Positions 32,936 to 42,459 of a DNA stretch of 64,000 bases are shown here, one piece after another. The number at the start of each line of letters is the position of its first letter. Within the stretch, counting starts at the first letter, position 1. Location of the stretch: contig DCID01000009.1 of assembly GCA_002315745.1 (NCBI GenBank), positions 38,849 through 102,848 of the forward strand, in the 5' to 3' direction. This DNA comes from Bacteroidales bacterium UBA1735 (lineage in GTDB: Bacteria > Bacteroidota > Bacteroidia > Bacteroidales > Paludibacteraceae). The notes below the pieces were generated by a model. That model did no database searches. It was not told the origin of the DNA and saw only the letters and a program-made list of their open reading frames with translations. The translations under genes and the position numbers were made by a program.

Positions 32936-35347
32936 TTAATTACTTTTCTTAGTAGCATTAACAATCAGTGTAGCCAACGAAGCGGCTACACTCGCCAAGG
33001 AAGCGGTTGCCGAAGCGATACCAACCCACTGTGTAGCGGTGATAGGCGCTTTCTCCGGCTTGGAAGGAACGATGATCTCGCAACCGGGCATGATGGAGGC
33101 TTTACTTGCCCTAGATACAGCTCCGTTGGCGTAGATGACATAGGTCTTGCTCTTACGGGCTAACTGGCTATAACCACCCGCTTGCTCGATATAGAACTTC
33201 GCTTTCTTGCCCTGTGTGAAAGTGACGGTATTGGGATAGAGCACTTCGCCAAGCACTTTGATGGTGGAGGTCATGGTGGGTACGATGATGATATCACCAT
33301 CGCGAAGCACGAAGTCTTCCTTACCACCCGGATGGGCTAGGGCTGCGGCTAAGTTAATGGCCACGTAGTAGAAATCACCCATATCGAGTTTATTCTCGTT
33401 GACATACTCTTTGGAACTACCGGACTTATTGATCTTGAGCAGTTGTTCACGATGCAGTTTCTCTTCCTCGTCCATCTGACGCACGAGTTTAGCACCTTCT
33501 GCATACGCATATTTGGTCAATCCACCGGCTGCCTCGATTAACGAAGAGAGACGATCTTGCTTAGTCTTAAGCGCATACTGTCCATCAAAGACCACTTCGC
33601 CTCGAACCATCACGTTTTGTGCAGGGGCATAAGCGGGCGTAGTGCGAACATATACTTCGTCATTGGGTTCCAATACGAATGTGGAAGCCTCGTTATCATA
33701 AGCAATGGTGAAGAGCATCGTGTTCTTATCCGCTTCGGCAGTGGCTGCCGGATCAATGAGATGACGGATGATGTGGATCTTAGAGGTAGAAGCCTGGTCG
33801 GTCATACCTCCAGCACGCAAGATGAGGTTAGCCACGGTCTCTTTCTCGGCATAAGGATATGTGCCGGGCTCATAGACCTCACCATGAATAACGACCTCAA
33901 AGTGATCCAACTGACGCTGGCGACTAGGAATGAAGATACGATCTTCGTTATTGAGTTCCATATCTGCTGTCGCACCCGAAAGGATGTTTGCTACATTGAT
34001 CTGGATAGCTTCGTAGGTACGGTCGGCTTTCATGCGATAGAGCACGGCTTGCTCAGGAACAGCCTGCTCGATGATACCTTGTGCTGTTTCCACCAACTGC
34101 TTGACCGTATGTAGGTTACCACTCAGTCCGTAGAACCCAGGACGGAACACGGCACCTTGTATCTCTAAGGTGTTTTGCGGACGGTCTAAGATGGCTTCTA
34201 CCTCCAGAGTATCACCATCCATCATTCGGAACTGAGCAAACTGGGCATTGGCTACGGTATGGGTGGAAAAACCTTCGGTGGAGTTACGACGATAGACGCG
34301 TACAGCATCCGTATAGGCATCGCCCGTAAAACCGCCTGCATAATAGATGAGTTCATGGATAGTCTCGTTGGACAGTAACTCATAGTAGATGGGGCGTTTG
34401 ACATTACCTTGTGCCTGTACCAGCACGGAATAAGTGCCCACTAACACCACATCACCATCCTCCAAACGGATATTGGTCTTGGTCGCACCATTCATGAGGT
34501 ATTGGTATAAGTCAACGGTACTAATGAGATTACTATTACGATACACTTTGACAGCACGTAATGTACCTGTCTCCGTGATACCACCTGCCATATAGAGGGC
34601 GTAGAGTACATCGGCAAAAGCGGTCAATTGGTAACTGCCTGGGAAATATACTTCACCCATCACATTGACCGAGATGGAACGCGATTGACCAAGGGTCACC
34701 ATCAACTGACTATTCTGATAGCGTGCGCCTAAGGTGGACTTGATCTTACGCGTAGCGGCTGCAATGGTCATACCACCAATATGCAATGGACCATAATCTT
34801 TGATCACAATGATGCCATCCGGGTTGATCTCCTCTTCAAAAGACTCTTGACTCGCACCATAGATATTGATGTTCACAATATCGCCTGAACCTAATACGTA
34901 GTTTTGAGGAGTAGCCACGTTCATCTGCGGCTCTATCTTAGCAAACGCCTGTGCAAAGATATCGTGACCAAAGATGGTTTTCGTTACGGTAGGTTGAATG
35001 ATGGTCTCAGAGTGCATCGAATCGCGATCGATCGTCGTGTTGACACGTTGGTTAGTAGATGTAGCTTGCAAGGCGGCAACGACCGAGGTCGATTTGGTCG
35101 CCCCCACTTGACTGGCATATTCGCTCTGCAGTTTCTGCAACTGATCCATCGTGGCACCACTCTTGAGCAGTTCCTTAGCCACATTGGTGGCACTCATACC
35201 AGAGTCATATAACTCCACGGCCTTACTAACTACTTCTTCATCCGTCAAAGCGAAGATAGGGGTAGATATACCCTGTAACAGAATAACGACAAGGGCGCAT
35301 CGAAGGACACGATGCACAAATAAATTAACTTGTTGGATAGTTCTCAT
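32936..35347 (-). CDS. Polysaccharide export protein with SLBB domains (Wza-like)
   Basis: An 803-residue outer-membrane-type exporter for capsule or exopolysaccharide. A signal peptide (CALVVILLQGISTPIFA) is followed by a helical region, a Poly_export (BexD/CtrA/VexA) domain (YVLGSGDIVNINIYG, then INPDGIIVIKDYGPLHIGGMT, residues about 150-230) and about five SLBB beta-grasp repeats, each with a GxV-xPG-Y pattern (VMGEVYFPGSYQL; VHGEVYEPGTYPY; VRGEVVFDGQYAL; VLGEVLYPNTVTF). The C terminus has one hydrophobic helix. The start is 35347 (MRTIQQVNL); the longer frame begins upstream of the -7 element at 35385-35392. It is followed by ugd, which supplies UDP-glucuronate. Confidence 0.92.
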   Translation of the reverse strand: MRTIQQVNLFVHRVLRCALVVILLQGISTPIFALTDEEVVSKAVELYDSGMSATNVAKELLKSGATMDQLQKLQSEYASQVGATKSTSVVAALQATSTNQRVNTTIDRDSMHSETIIQPTVTKTIFGHDIFAQAFAKIEPQMNVATPQNYVLGSGDIVNINIYGASQESFEEEINPDGIIVIKDYGPLHIGGMTIAAATRKIKSTLGARYQNSQLMVTLGQSRSISVNVMGEVYFPGSYQLTAFADVLYALYMAGGITETGTLRAVKVYRNSNLISTVDLYQYLMNGATKTNIRLEDGDVVLVGTYSVLVQAQGNVKRPIYYELLSNETIHELIYYAGGFTGDAYTDAVRVYRRNSTEGFSTHTVANAQFAQFRMMDGDTLEVEAILDRPQNTLEIQGAVFRPGFYGLSGNLHTVKQLVETAQGIIEQAVPEQAVLYRMKADRTYEAIQINVANILSGATADMELNNEDRIFIPSRQRQLDHFEVVIHGEVYEPGTYPYAEKETVANLILRAGGMTDQASTSKIHIIRHLIDPAATAEADKNTMLFTIAYDNEASTFVLEPNDEVYVRTTPAYAPAQNVMVRGEVVFDGQYALKTKQDRLSSLIEAAGGLTKYAYAEGAKLVRQMDEEEKLHREQLLKINKSGSSKEYVNENKLDMGDFYYVAINLAAALAHPGGKEDFVLRDGDIIIVPTMTSTIKVLGEVLYPNTVTFTQGKKAKFYIEQAGGYSQLARKSKTYVIYANGAVSRASKASIMPGCEIIVPSKPEKAPITATQWVGIASATASLASVAASLATLIVNATKKSN

Positions 35348-35384
35348 ATTCAAAAAAGTGTTTATAAAGTCATAATAAATCGCG

Positions 35385-35415
35385 CAAAGGTACACTTTTT
35401 TATTGACATACGCAA
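35385..35415 (-). promoter_or_regulatory. Bacteroidetes-type promoter for the exporter-ugd unit
   Basis: Minus strand TTG (35413-35415) and TACCTTTG (35385-35392), 20-nt spacing. It lies between the unlikely upstream start (35395) and the chosen start (35347). Confidence 0.82.
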
Positions 35416-35485
35416 GCGCAAGCGCGAAAAAAGCGCAGATATTTGACTTTTTTAACTAAAATAGCCATTTTTTTCAGGGTAAAAC

Positions 35486-35516
35486 TTGCATATAACAAAG
35501 AAAAGTAGTACTTTTG
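35486..35516 (+). promoter_or_regulatory. Bacteroidetes-type promoter for the DUF2723 gene
   Basis: TTG (35486-35488) and TACTTTTG (35509-35516), 20-nt spacing, 28 bases before the ATG. Confidence 0.87.
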
Positions 35517-35544
35517 CATGCTAATTTAGGTATATTATACGCTA

Positions 35545-38500
35545 ATGAAAAATTTCAAACTTTGGAATGTGGTCTGCGGTTGGATAGTGTTTACCATAGC
35601 TGCAGCTACGTATTTGATGACGATCGAGCCCACTGCTAGTTTTTGGGACTGTGGTGAGTTTATCGCGAGTGCACACAAGTTAGACGTAGGTCACCCACCT
35701 GGAGCACCATTCTTCATGATGATGGGACACTTCTTCTCGCTCTTTGCTAGTGACAATAGTCATGTGGCGATGTGCGTGAATGCAATGTCCGCGTTGGCAA
35801 GTGCGTTCTGTATCCTGTTCCTTTTCTGGACGATTACCGCACTCGGACGTAAGTTGGTTCAGCCCGATATGCTGAGCCGTGGCATTGCGTTGCTCGGCGC
35901 AGGTGCAGTCGGTGCATTGGCTTACACGTTCTCGGATACGTTCTGGTTCTCCGCGGTCGAAGGCGAAGTATATGCTTCGTCGTCACTCTTTACGGCAGTG
36001 GTGTTCTGGCTTATCCTCAAATGGGACGAACATGCGGACGAAGAAGGTTCGGATAAGTGGCTGATTCTTATCGCGTACTTGATGGGACTGAGTATAGGTG
36101 TGCACTTGCTGAACCTGCTGACTATTCCGGCTATTGTACTGGTTTATTACTTCCGCCGTTACGATTTCTCGTGGAAGGGTGTGATCAATGCCTTCCTCAT
36201 CTCGTGCGTGATCTTAGTGGCTATCCTCTATGGTATCATCCCGGGTGTACCAACGATTATCGGTTGGTTTGAGTTGCTGTTTGTTAACGGATTAGGTTGC
36301 CCATTCAATACAGGTCTCGCTGTTTGCTTAGTTCTGATGGTGGCTGTACTGGTGTGGGGAATATGGTATTCGTACAAAAAACTTTCAACTATTGGAACGG
36401 ATGGAACTTCTTCAACCAACAAGAACCTTTGGCGTTGGATCAATACAGGTGTGTTAATGGTATCCGTCATCTTGATCGGTTACTCGTCCTATGCGTGTCT
36501 GGTTATTCGTTCGAATGCCGATACACCGATGGATCAGAACTCGCCCGATAATGTATTCTCGCTTAAGTACTACTTGAACCGCGAGCAGTATGGCGATCGT
36601 CCTCTCTTCTATGGACAGACCTATAATGCACCTGTCAAACTGAAGATTCAGGGTAACATGTGTATCCCCGTGGAGAAAGTGGGACATGCGCAGTATGCAC
36701 CGGCACCGAAAGTAGAAGGACAGAAAGATCGTTATGCCATCACGGGCTATAAGACTTCGTACGAGTATATGGATCAGTTTATGATGCTCTTCCCCCGTAT
36801 GTACTCGGCACAAGGCAGCCACGTGTCTGCGTATAAGCAGTGGGCAAATGTCAAAGGTCGTCGTGTGCGCTACGACTATTGTGGTCAGCAGAAAACAGAC
36901 TATTGCCCGACGTTCGGAGAGAACCTACGTTTCTTCTTCCGCTATCAAGTCAACTTCATGTACTGGCGTTACTTCATGTGGAACTTCTCGGGTCGTCAAA
37001 ATGACTTGCAGTCCTATGGCGATTTGAGTAAGGGTAACTGGATTACCGGTATCCCATTTATCGATAATGCCATGTTAGGCGATCAGGATGCGTTGCCTAC
37101 TGAGCTCAAGGAGAATAAAGGACATAATGTCTATTACATGTTACCATTGATTTTAGGTATCATCGGTATCATTTGGCAACTAAGTAAGAAACAGGGTGGG
37201 GGACAGAACTTCACCATCACCTTCCTGCTTTTCTTCTTGACAGGCTTGGCTATCGTTCTCTACCTCAACCAGACACCTTATCAGCCTCGTGAACGAGATT
37301 ATGCGTATGCGGGTTCGTTCTATGCGTTCTGTATTTGGATTGGATTTGCGGTGCTCGCCATCTATGAGTGGCTAACGAAGAAGACGGATAATAAAGCCAT
37401 TCATACGGCAGCGGCAGTGGTAGTCACTGTGGTGTGCCTGCTCGTCCCTGTGCAGATGGCTAGTCAAAACTGGGACGATCACGATCGTAGTCAACGATAT
37501 AGTTGCCGTGATTTTGGTGCGAACTACCTCAAGTCCTGTGAGAAAGATGGTATCATCTTCTCCAACGGCGATAACGATACTTTCCCACTATGGTATAACC
37601 AAGAGGTTGAGGAGGTTGGTTCGGATCTGCGTGTATGCAACTTGTCGTACTTACAGACCGATTGGTATATCGCTCAAATGAAACGCCCATACTACGAGTC
37701 TTCGGCACTGCCTATCTCGTGGGAATATAAGGACTTTATGCCTGGTACCAACGAGGTGGTTTGGGTGGAGAATAAACTCAATGCACCGCTCGAAGTGGGC
37801 AAGGCATTTGATTTCTTGCGCTCCGACGATCCACGAACCAAACGCGATGGAGAGAACTATATTCCATCCAATCAACTCTATATCGAAGGTCTCAATGGTG
37901 AGCATATCAACATCAAATCGGCTCGTCGTTATACCCGCTCCGAGATGATGATCATGGAGATGCTTTCGCAGATATCTAAGTCGAATTGGGAGCGTCCTAT
38001 CTACTTCGCTGTGACAGTAGGTAATGACTATTACCTCGGATTAGAGCCGTATTTCGAGTTGACCGGTTTGGCTTATCGGATCACCCCCATCCGCAGTAGC
38101 AATGGACAACCTCGTGTGAACACAGAGATCATGTACGATAACATGATGCATAAGTTCGCGTATGGTAATATGAATATCCCAGGTATCTATATCGACGAGA
38201 ACCTGATGCGTATGTGCCGTACACACCGTATGATGTTCATGGAGTTGGCGGAAGCCCTCATTCGTGAAGGTAAACGCGACCAATGTCGCGAGGTCTTAGA
38301 TTATGCGGAGCAGATGCTGCCGGGTTACAATGTACCATACGATTACACCTCGGCTTCGATGGCGTCGCTGTATTATATGTTAGGCACGGATGAGGATAAA
38401 ACCAAAGCCAATGCTCTTCTGGACAATGTGGCGAACAACTGCTGCGAGTACCTGCAATGGGGTGCGCAACTGGATAAACGTCAACGAGCAGCGGCACAAT

Positions 38501-38619
38501 CAACCCTTGGACATCAGTCTGCGGTACTTGGTTACACTTTGCAACTGCTGGAGCGTCATCATCAGGATGAACTATTAGATAAATATTATCCTATTTATTC
38601 ACAATATGCAAGTAGATAA
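35545..38619 (+). CDS. DUF2723 membrane protein, possible glycosyltransferase
   Basis: A 1024-residue protein with the DUF2723/TMEM260-type start: MTIEPTASFWDCGEFIASAHKLDVGHPPGAPFFMM, with the conserved WDCGEF and HPPG-P motifs. About ten membrane helices follow (residues 75-330 and 510-640), with a large soluble C-terminal part ending in TPR-like helices (EALIREGKRDQCREVLDYAEQM). The family is related to GT-C fold protein O-mannosyltransferases, and eukaryotic TMEM260 has that activity; in Bacteroidetes it has been linked to protein glycosylation only by inference. It is one of the longest genes in the window and has its own promoter. Confidence 0.9.
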   Translation: MKNFKLWNVVCGWIVFTIAAATYLMTIEPTASFWDCGEFIASAHKLDVGHPPGAPFFMMMGHFFSLFASDNSHVAMCVNAMSALASAFCILFLFWTITALGRKLVQPDMLSRGIALLGAGAVGALAYTFSDTFWFSAVEGEVYASSSLFTAVVFWLILKWDEHADEEGSDKWLILIAYLMGLSIGVHLLNLLTIPAIVLVYYFRRYDFSWKGVINAFLISCVILVAILYGIIPGVPTIIGWFELLFVNGLGCPFNTGLAVCLVLMVAVLVWGIWYSYKKLSTIGTDGTSSTNKNLWRWINTGVLMVSVILIGYSSYACLVIRSNADTPMDQNSPDNVFSLKYYLNREQYGDRPLFYGQTYNAPVKLKIQGNMCIPVEKVGHAQYAPAPKVEGQKDRYAITGYKTSYEYMDQFMMLFPRMYSAQGSHVSAYKQWANVKGRRVRYDYCGQQKTDYCPTFGENLRFFFRYQVNFMYWRYFMWNFSGRQNDLQSYGDLSKGNWITGIPFIDNAMLGDQDALPTELKENKGHNVYYMLPLILGIIGIIWQLSKKQGGGQNFTITFLLFFLTGLAIVLYLNQTPYQPRERDYAYAGSFYAFCIWIGFAVLAIYEWLTKKTDNKAIHTAAAVVVTVVCLLVPVQMASQNWDDHDRSQRYSCRDFGANYLKSCEKDGIIFSNGDNDTFPLWYNQEVEEVGSDLRVCNLSYLQTDWYIAQMKRPYYESSALPISWEYKDFMPGTNEVVWVENKLNAPLEVGKAFDFLRSDDPRTKRDGENYIPSNQLYIEGLNGEHINIKSARRYTRSEMMIMEMLSQISKSNWERPIYFAVTVGNDYYLGLEPYFELTGLAYRITPIRSSNGQPRVNTEIMYDNMMHKFAYGNMNIPGIYIDENLMRMCRTHRMMFMELAEALIREGKRDQCREVLDYAEQMLPGYNVPYDYTSASMASLYYMLGTDEDKTKANALLDNVANNCCEYLQWGAQLDKRQRAAAQSTLGHQSAVLGYTLQLLERHHQDELLDKYYPIYSQYASR

Positions 38620-39736
38620 AATCCCCGTCCTACTGCTAACGGGTTATCTTGGCAGCGGTAAGACTACTCTTCTCAATCGTATCCTCGCTAATCAGGCGGG
38701 GATACGTTTTGCCGTCATCGTCAATGATATCGGCGAAGTGAATATCGATGCCTCCCTTATTCAAAAGGGTGGTGTCGTCAGTCAGAATGACGATAATCTC
38801 TTAGCTCTCACCAATGGCTGTATCTGCTGTACCCTCAAGATGGATCTGGTACAGCAACTGCACGACTTGTGTGTGGCGCGTCAGTTTGATTATATCGTCA
38901 TCGAAGCAAGTGGTATATGTGAACCTGCGCCTATCGCGCAGACCATCTGTTCCTATCGTCAAATGGTACCATTCACCGAGGATCCTATCCCCGTGTTGGA
39001 TAACATCATTACGGTGGTGGATGCGCTCCGTTTGTCCACCGAGTTTGCAGACTTGGATACGAAGATTAACCAACATTTCGAGGAAGGTACAGAGGATCTG
39101 GCATCCCTCGTCATCCAGCAGATAGAGTTTTGTAATCTCATCTTGCTCAACAAAGCGAGCGAGGTTCCTGCTGAGCAGTTGGAGAAAGTGCGTACGATCG
39201 TGCGGGCAATCCAACCCAAAGCAGAGATCATCGACTGCGACTACTGTGATGTACCTTTCGAGAAGATGTTAAATACGCGTCTCTTTAACTTTGACGAAGT
39301 AGCAGGTAGTGCTGCATGGATAGAAGGGGTCGAAGGCGATGTCGAAGAGGAGGAAGAAGGCGAAGCGCTTGAATATGGTATAGAGACGTTTGTTTACTAT
39401 CGTCGCCGTCCGTTTAACTTATCGCTCTTTGACGATTTTGTGGCACGCCAGTGGCCTAAGTCGGTCATTCGCTGCAAAGGTATGTGCTATTTCTCCGACG
39501 AGTACGATATGTGCTATCTCTTTGAACAAGCCGGTAAACAACTCTCCGTCAAGCAATGTGGCGAGTTTTATGCTACTATGCCCAAGGACGAGTTAGACCA
39601 TGCCTTAGCGACAGATCCTGTACTCCAACGCGATTGGGATGAACAGTATGGTGACCGTATGCAAAAACTCGTCTTTATCGGTCAACGAATGGATAAAGAG
39701 GCGATTACGGCAGCGTTAGACGCATGCTTGGATTAG
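38606..39736 (+). CDS. CobW/COG0523 family GTPase, metal chaperone-like
   Basis: A 376-residue G3E-family GTPase of the kind that delivers metal ions, often zinc, to target proteins. P-loop LTGYLGSGKTTLLN at residues 11-24; VIVNDIGEVNIDASL near 37; metal-binding NGCICCTLKMDL near 69 (the CxCC motif); and LNKASEVP near 178 as the NKxD-like base-recognition motif, here NKAS. A short acidic linker (DVEEEEEGEALEYG) precedes a CobW C-terminal domain (RPFNLSLFDDF, then SVIRCKGMCYFS). It overlaps the DUF2723 gene by 14 bases and aroB by 4 bases at its end. The client protein is unknown. Confidence 0.92.
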   Translation: MQVDKIPVLLLTGYLGSGKTTLLNRILANQAGIRFAVIVNDIGEVNIDASLIQKGGVVSQNDDNLLALTNGCICCTLKMDLVQQLHDLCVARQFDYIVIEASGICEPAPIAQTICSYRQMVPFTEDPIPVLDNIITVVDALRLSTEFADLDTKINQHFEEGTEDLASLVIQQIEFCNLILLNKASEVPAEQLEKVRTIVRAIQPKAEIIDCDYCDVPFEKMLNTRLFNFDEVAGSAAWIEGVEGDVEEEEEGEALEYGIETFVYYRRRPFNLSLFDDFVARQWPKSVIRCKGMCYFSDEYDMCYLFEQAGKQLSVKQCGEFYATMPKDELDHALATDPVLQRDWDEQYGDRMQKLVFIGQRMDKEAITAALDACLD

Positions 39737-40701
39737 AGAGAAAAAAGGTAATCGAGGGCTTCTAAGATCGTCCTTTCATTGACGACTTGACCAATCTGTG
39801 GAGACCCTGTTTTTGTCAATAGAGTGAATGTGATGCCTTCGGGTGTCACATTCTTTTTGTCGCTGCGCATCTTCTCAATGAGTGCGCCCATCTCTTTGCA
39901 ATGGCATTGTGGTTTGCCGTAGTGCGCAATCATAATCGAAGTCAGTTGGGTCAACGGCTCGCGCGGACAGTCTAACTGCACGACGCTCAGATATAGTTCG
40001 GCAATCATGCCCCACACGACGGCATAACCATGAGGAATAGCACCTTGCGCCTGCTCCTCCAAGGCATGTCCAACTGTGTGCCCGAAATTAAGCACTTGAC
40101 GCAGTCCGTTTTCGGTAGGGTCTTGCTCGACAATACCCTTCTTATATTGCACGCTCGCGCGTATGAGTGGCGCTATGTCCATCTCACGGTCGGGAGGTGT
40201 GAGTGGTTGTCCGCTTAGCAATTGTGTTTTGAGTATCTCACCATAACCCGACAACCATTGTTCATTGGGTAATGTGGTTAAAAATGCCGGCTCGATGATG
40301 GTATCTATGGGTTGGTGAAAAGCCCCCACACGGTTCTTTAAGCCAGCGAAGTTGACACCGGTCTTGCCACCAATAGACGCATCGACCATAGCAAGTAAGG
40401 TGGTGGGAATATTGATATAATCGATCCCGCGCACATAGGTCGCTGCCGCAAAACCGCCCATATCGGTCACACTGCCGCCTCCGATGTTAATCAGCAACGC
40501 ATGGCGGGTGGCTTGATGGTCATTGAGGAAAGTCCATATCTGCTCTATGGTCTCCAAACCCTTATGCGCCTCGTCTCCTGCAATCCGCAAAGTGGGATAG
40601 GGTAATGCCCCTAACACCGCCTGAGCATCTACACACGCATCCTGCACCACAAAGATCTGTGTTGCCTCGTATCGTTGCAATATAGTAGCTAATTCACTCA
40701 T
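39733..40701 (-). CDS. aroB: 3-dehydroquinate synthase
   Basis: Second step of the shikimate pathway, converting DAHP to 3-dehydroquinate with NAD and a metal. The 322-residue protein has the NAD site GGGSVTDMGGFAAATYVRGI near residue 75, PTTLLAMVDASIGGKTGVNF near 100, GYGEILKT near 152 and the metal-ligand motif NFGHTVGHALE near 208 with a later IPHGYAVVWGM. It is about 30 residues shorter than E. coli AroB, mainly at the N terminus, as in other Bacteroidetes. The start ATG abuts a CACT tandem repeat. It ends 4 bases inside the convergent CobW gene. Confidence 0.95.
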   Translation of the reverse strand: MSELATILQRYEATQIFVVQDACVDAQAVLGALPYPTLRIAGDEAHKGLETIEQIWTFLNDHQATRHALLINIGGGSVTDMGGFAAATYVRGIDYINIPTTLLAMVDASIGGKTGVNFAGLKNRVGAFHQPIDTIIEPAFLTTLPNEQWLSGYGEILKTQLLSGQPLTPPDREMDIAPLIRASVQYKKGIVEQDPTENGLRQVLNFGHTVGHALEEQAQGAIPHGYAVVWGMIAELYLSVVQLDCPREPLTQLTSIMIAHYGKPQCHCKEMGALIEKMRSDKKNVTPEGITFTLLTKTGSPQIGQVVNERTILEALDYLFSL

Positions 40702-40702
40702 T

Positions 40703-40726
40703 CACTCACTCACTCACTCACTCACT
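40703..40726. repeat. Tetranucleotide tandem repeat CACT x6
   Basis: Six CACT units lie between the aroB start and the exosortase stop. The exosortase stop codon is inside the repeat, so unit gain or loss could alter its last residues and the distance to aroB. Confidence 0.95.
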
Positions 40727-41327
40727 CCCCTCTCACCCTTTCCACATAATAAACCCACAGTAGGAACATGAACCCGTAGAATAGGTACTTAAAAATATAG
40801 GTATGCATCAACTCAAAGAGCTCGGGATGGTGCTCAATGATGAGTGTGATGCACACGATGCGAAAGATATTAAATCCATATAGCAGTACCATACACAATA
40901 GTGTATATAACAACTTTATTCCTAAGGCTTTATCTAAAAAACTACCAAAAGGGGTCTGACCCCAATTGGTAGTTTTTGGGGTAGCAAGCATGATGCATAG
41001 CCAGATAAAACATTGTTTGAAGGGTGTACAACCCCATACGATACGGGTGGCGCTACCGCTTTCAAAACGCAAGGTGTAGGTATTGACTAGATAGATGGTG
41101 TCGCGGAAAAGGGACACAATCCAATAGACCGCATTGGCGATGTTTTCTGCCATCCACGTGAAGGGAGCGGTAATGTCTAGTCCAAACCACGTGACCATCT
41201 CGCCCGCCTCGTCTCCTGAGACAGTATATTTCCAAAAGTAATTACTTACCAGCAACACCACCACAAAAAGGATGATGTCGCGATGGGCAAGCCACTTAGA
41301 TTTGAGTTTTGGCGAAAGGTACTTCAT
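40722..41327 (-). CDS. Exosortase/archaeosortase family protein
   Basis: A 201-residue membrane protein with the exosortase pattern of about six helices. Catalytic-type residues appear in order: Cys in WGCTPFKQCFIW near residue 98, Arg in NIFRIVCITLII near 157 and His in HTYIFKYLFYGF near 175. Exosortases cut and re-attach proteins bearing a C-terminal PEP-CTERM-like signal; no target with such a tail was recognised in this window. Residues about 117-130 (TPKTTNWGQTPFG) are encoded by a 41-bp palindrome inserted in frame. Start is set at 41327 (MKYLSPKL), overlapping tsaD by 32 bases; an upstream ATG at 41378 would lengthen the overlap. Confidence 0.82.
   Translation of the reverse strand: MKYLSPKLKSKWLAHRDIILFVVVLLVSNYFWKYTVSGDEAGEMVTWFGLDITAPFTWMAENIANAVYWIVSLFRDTIYLVNTYTLRFESGSATRIVWGCTPFKQCFIWLCIMLATPKTTNWGQTPFGSFLDKALGIKLLYTLLCMVLLYGFNIFRIVCITLIIEHHPELFELMHTYIFKYLFYGFMFLLWVYYVERVRGE
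40937..40977 (-). repeat. 41-bp palindrome inside the exosortase gene
   Basis: Perfect 12-base arms (40937-40948 and 40966-40977, AAAAACTACCAA and its complement) enclose a second perfect palindrome GGGGTC-T-GACCCC (40951-40963). Only two A-A positions on each side are unpaired. It is in frame and free of stops. Confidence 0.95.
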
Positions 41328-42375
41328 CGATGGGACAAAAATCGGAATCTTGGTACTTAAAATAGCCCGCTTGGGCAATCATGGCGGCATTGTCTGTGGT
41401 GAACGAGAAAGGTGGAATAAACACCTCCCAATGGAAACGCTTGCCGTAGTCAATAAACGCATCACGCAGCCCACTATTCGCGCTCACGCCACCTGCCACC
41501 GCTACGCGGTTGATTTGCAAGTCTTGTGCCGCTTTCTTGAGCTGACGCATTAGCACATCAATGATCGTATATTGAAGGCTTGCACATAGGTCTTCTTTGA
41601 GGTGCGGAACGGCTTCCACTAACTGCTCCACGGTCTCTAATTGCTTGGCTTTCATTAGGTCGCGTATCGTATAGAGGAAGGAGGTCTTCAGCCCCGAAAA
41701 GGAGTAGTCATAGTTGGGAATATGAGGTTCGGCGAAAGCGAATGCTTTGGGATTGCCTTCATGAGCTAGTTTATCTATCCACGGACCGCCGGGGTAGGGC
41801 AGCCCTAACACTTTGGCACATTTATCGAACGCCTCTCCTGCTGCGTCATCAATTGTCTGCCCGATGATCTGCATGTCGTTGTATGCCTTAACGAGGACAA
41901 TCTGGCTGTTGCCGCCACTCACGAGCAGGCAAAGGAACGGGAAAGCAGGGTGTTTGATTTCCACGCCTTGCAGTTTCGGGTTGGATGCGATATAGTCCGC
42001 ACTAGGTTCAACAAAGTGCGCCATAATATGCCCCTGCAAGTGATTGACATCAATGAGTGGAATTCCCAATGATTGAGCCAAACCTTTGGCGAATGAGGTA
42101 CCCACAAGCAGGCTGCCGAGCAATCCTGGCCCCCGCGTAAAGGCAATGGCAGAGAGATCTTCCTTAGCGATGCCTGCGTGTTTGATAGCCGTATCGACGA
42201 CAGGGATGATGTTGAGCTGATGGGCGCGACTAGCGAGTTCGGGTACGACACCTCCAAACTCCTCGTGCACTTTCTGCGACGCTGTCACATTGCTCATCAG
42301 CAGTCCATCTCGAATGACCGCCGCCGACGTATCATCGCAACTTGACTCTATGGCCAAAATGGTTATAGGATTCAT
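41296..42375 (-). CDS. tsaD: tRNA N6-adenosine threonylcarbamoyltransferase
   Basis: Transfers the threonylcarbamoyl group to A37 of tRNAs that read ANN codons, in a complex with TsaB and TsaE. The 359-residue protein has the start ILAIESSCDDTSAAVI, the metal motif HLQGHIMAHF near residue 112, LLVSGGNSQIVLV near 150, GEAFDKCAKVLGLPYPGG near 180 and AGGVSANSGLRDAF near 305. Length is standard. It has its own promoter (42404-42433), overlapping the divergent kdtA promoter. Confidence 0.97.
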   Translation of the reverse strand: MNPITILAIESSCDDTSAAVIRDGLLMSNVTASQKVHEEFGGVVPELASRAHQLNIIPVVDTAIKHAGIAKEDLSAIAFTRGPGLLGSLLVGTSFAKGLAQSLGIPLIDVNHLQGHIMAHFVEPSADYIASNPKLQGVEIKHPAFPFLCLLVSGGNSQIVLVKAYNDMQIIGQTIDDAAGEAFDKCAKVLGLPYPGGPWIDKLAHEGNPKAFAFAEPHIPNYDYSFSGLKTSFLYTIRDLMKAKQLETVEQLVEAVPHLKEDLCASLQYTIIDVLMRQLKKAAQDLQINRVAVAGGVSANSGLRDAFIDYGKRFHWEVFIPPFSFTTDNAAMIAQAGYFKYQDSDFCPIDEVPFAKTQI

Positions 42376-42403
42376 GATTTCTATTTCAGAATGAAAAACG
42401 CTG

Positions 42404-42433
42404 CAAAATTACAAAAAAATTTGCATATATCAA
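42404..42433 (-). promoter_or_regulatory. Bacteroidetes-type promoter for tsaD
   Basis: Minus strand TTG (42431-42433) and TAATTTTG (42404-42411). It interlocks with the plus-strand promoter at 42421-42451, so one may block the other. Confidence 0.83.
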
Positions 42434-42451
42434 AAAAAAGTTGTAATTTTG
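42421..42451 (+). promoter_or_regulatory. Bacteroidetes-type promoter for the kdtA-rsgA operon
   Basis: TTG (42421-42423) and TAATTTTG (42444-42451), 20-nt spacing. The predicted transcript start is only a few bases before the first usable start codon of kdtA. Confidence 0.85.
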
Positions 42452-42459
42452 CCCGATTT

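Noticed and set aside
35348..35395. Extended N terminus of the polysaccharide exporter
   Set aside because: The upstream start at 35395 is before the -7 box; the start at 35347 is followed by a normal signal peptide.
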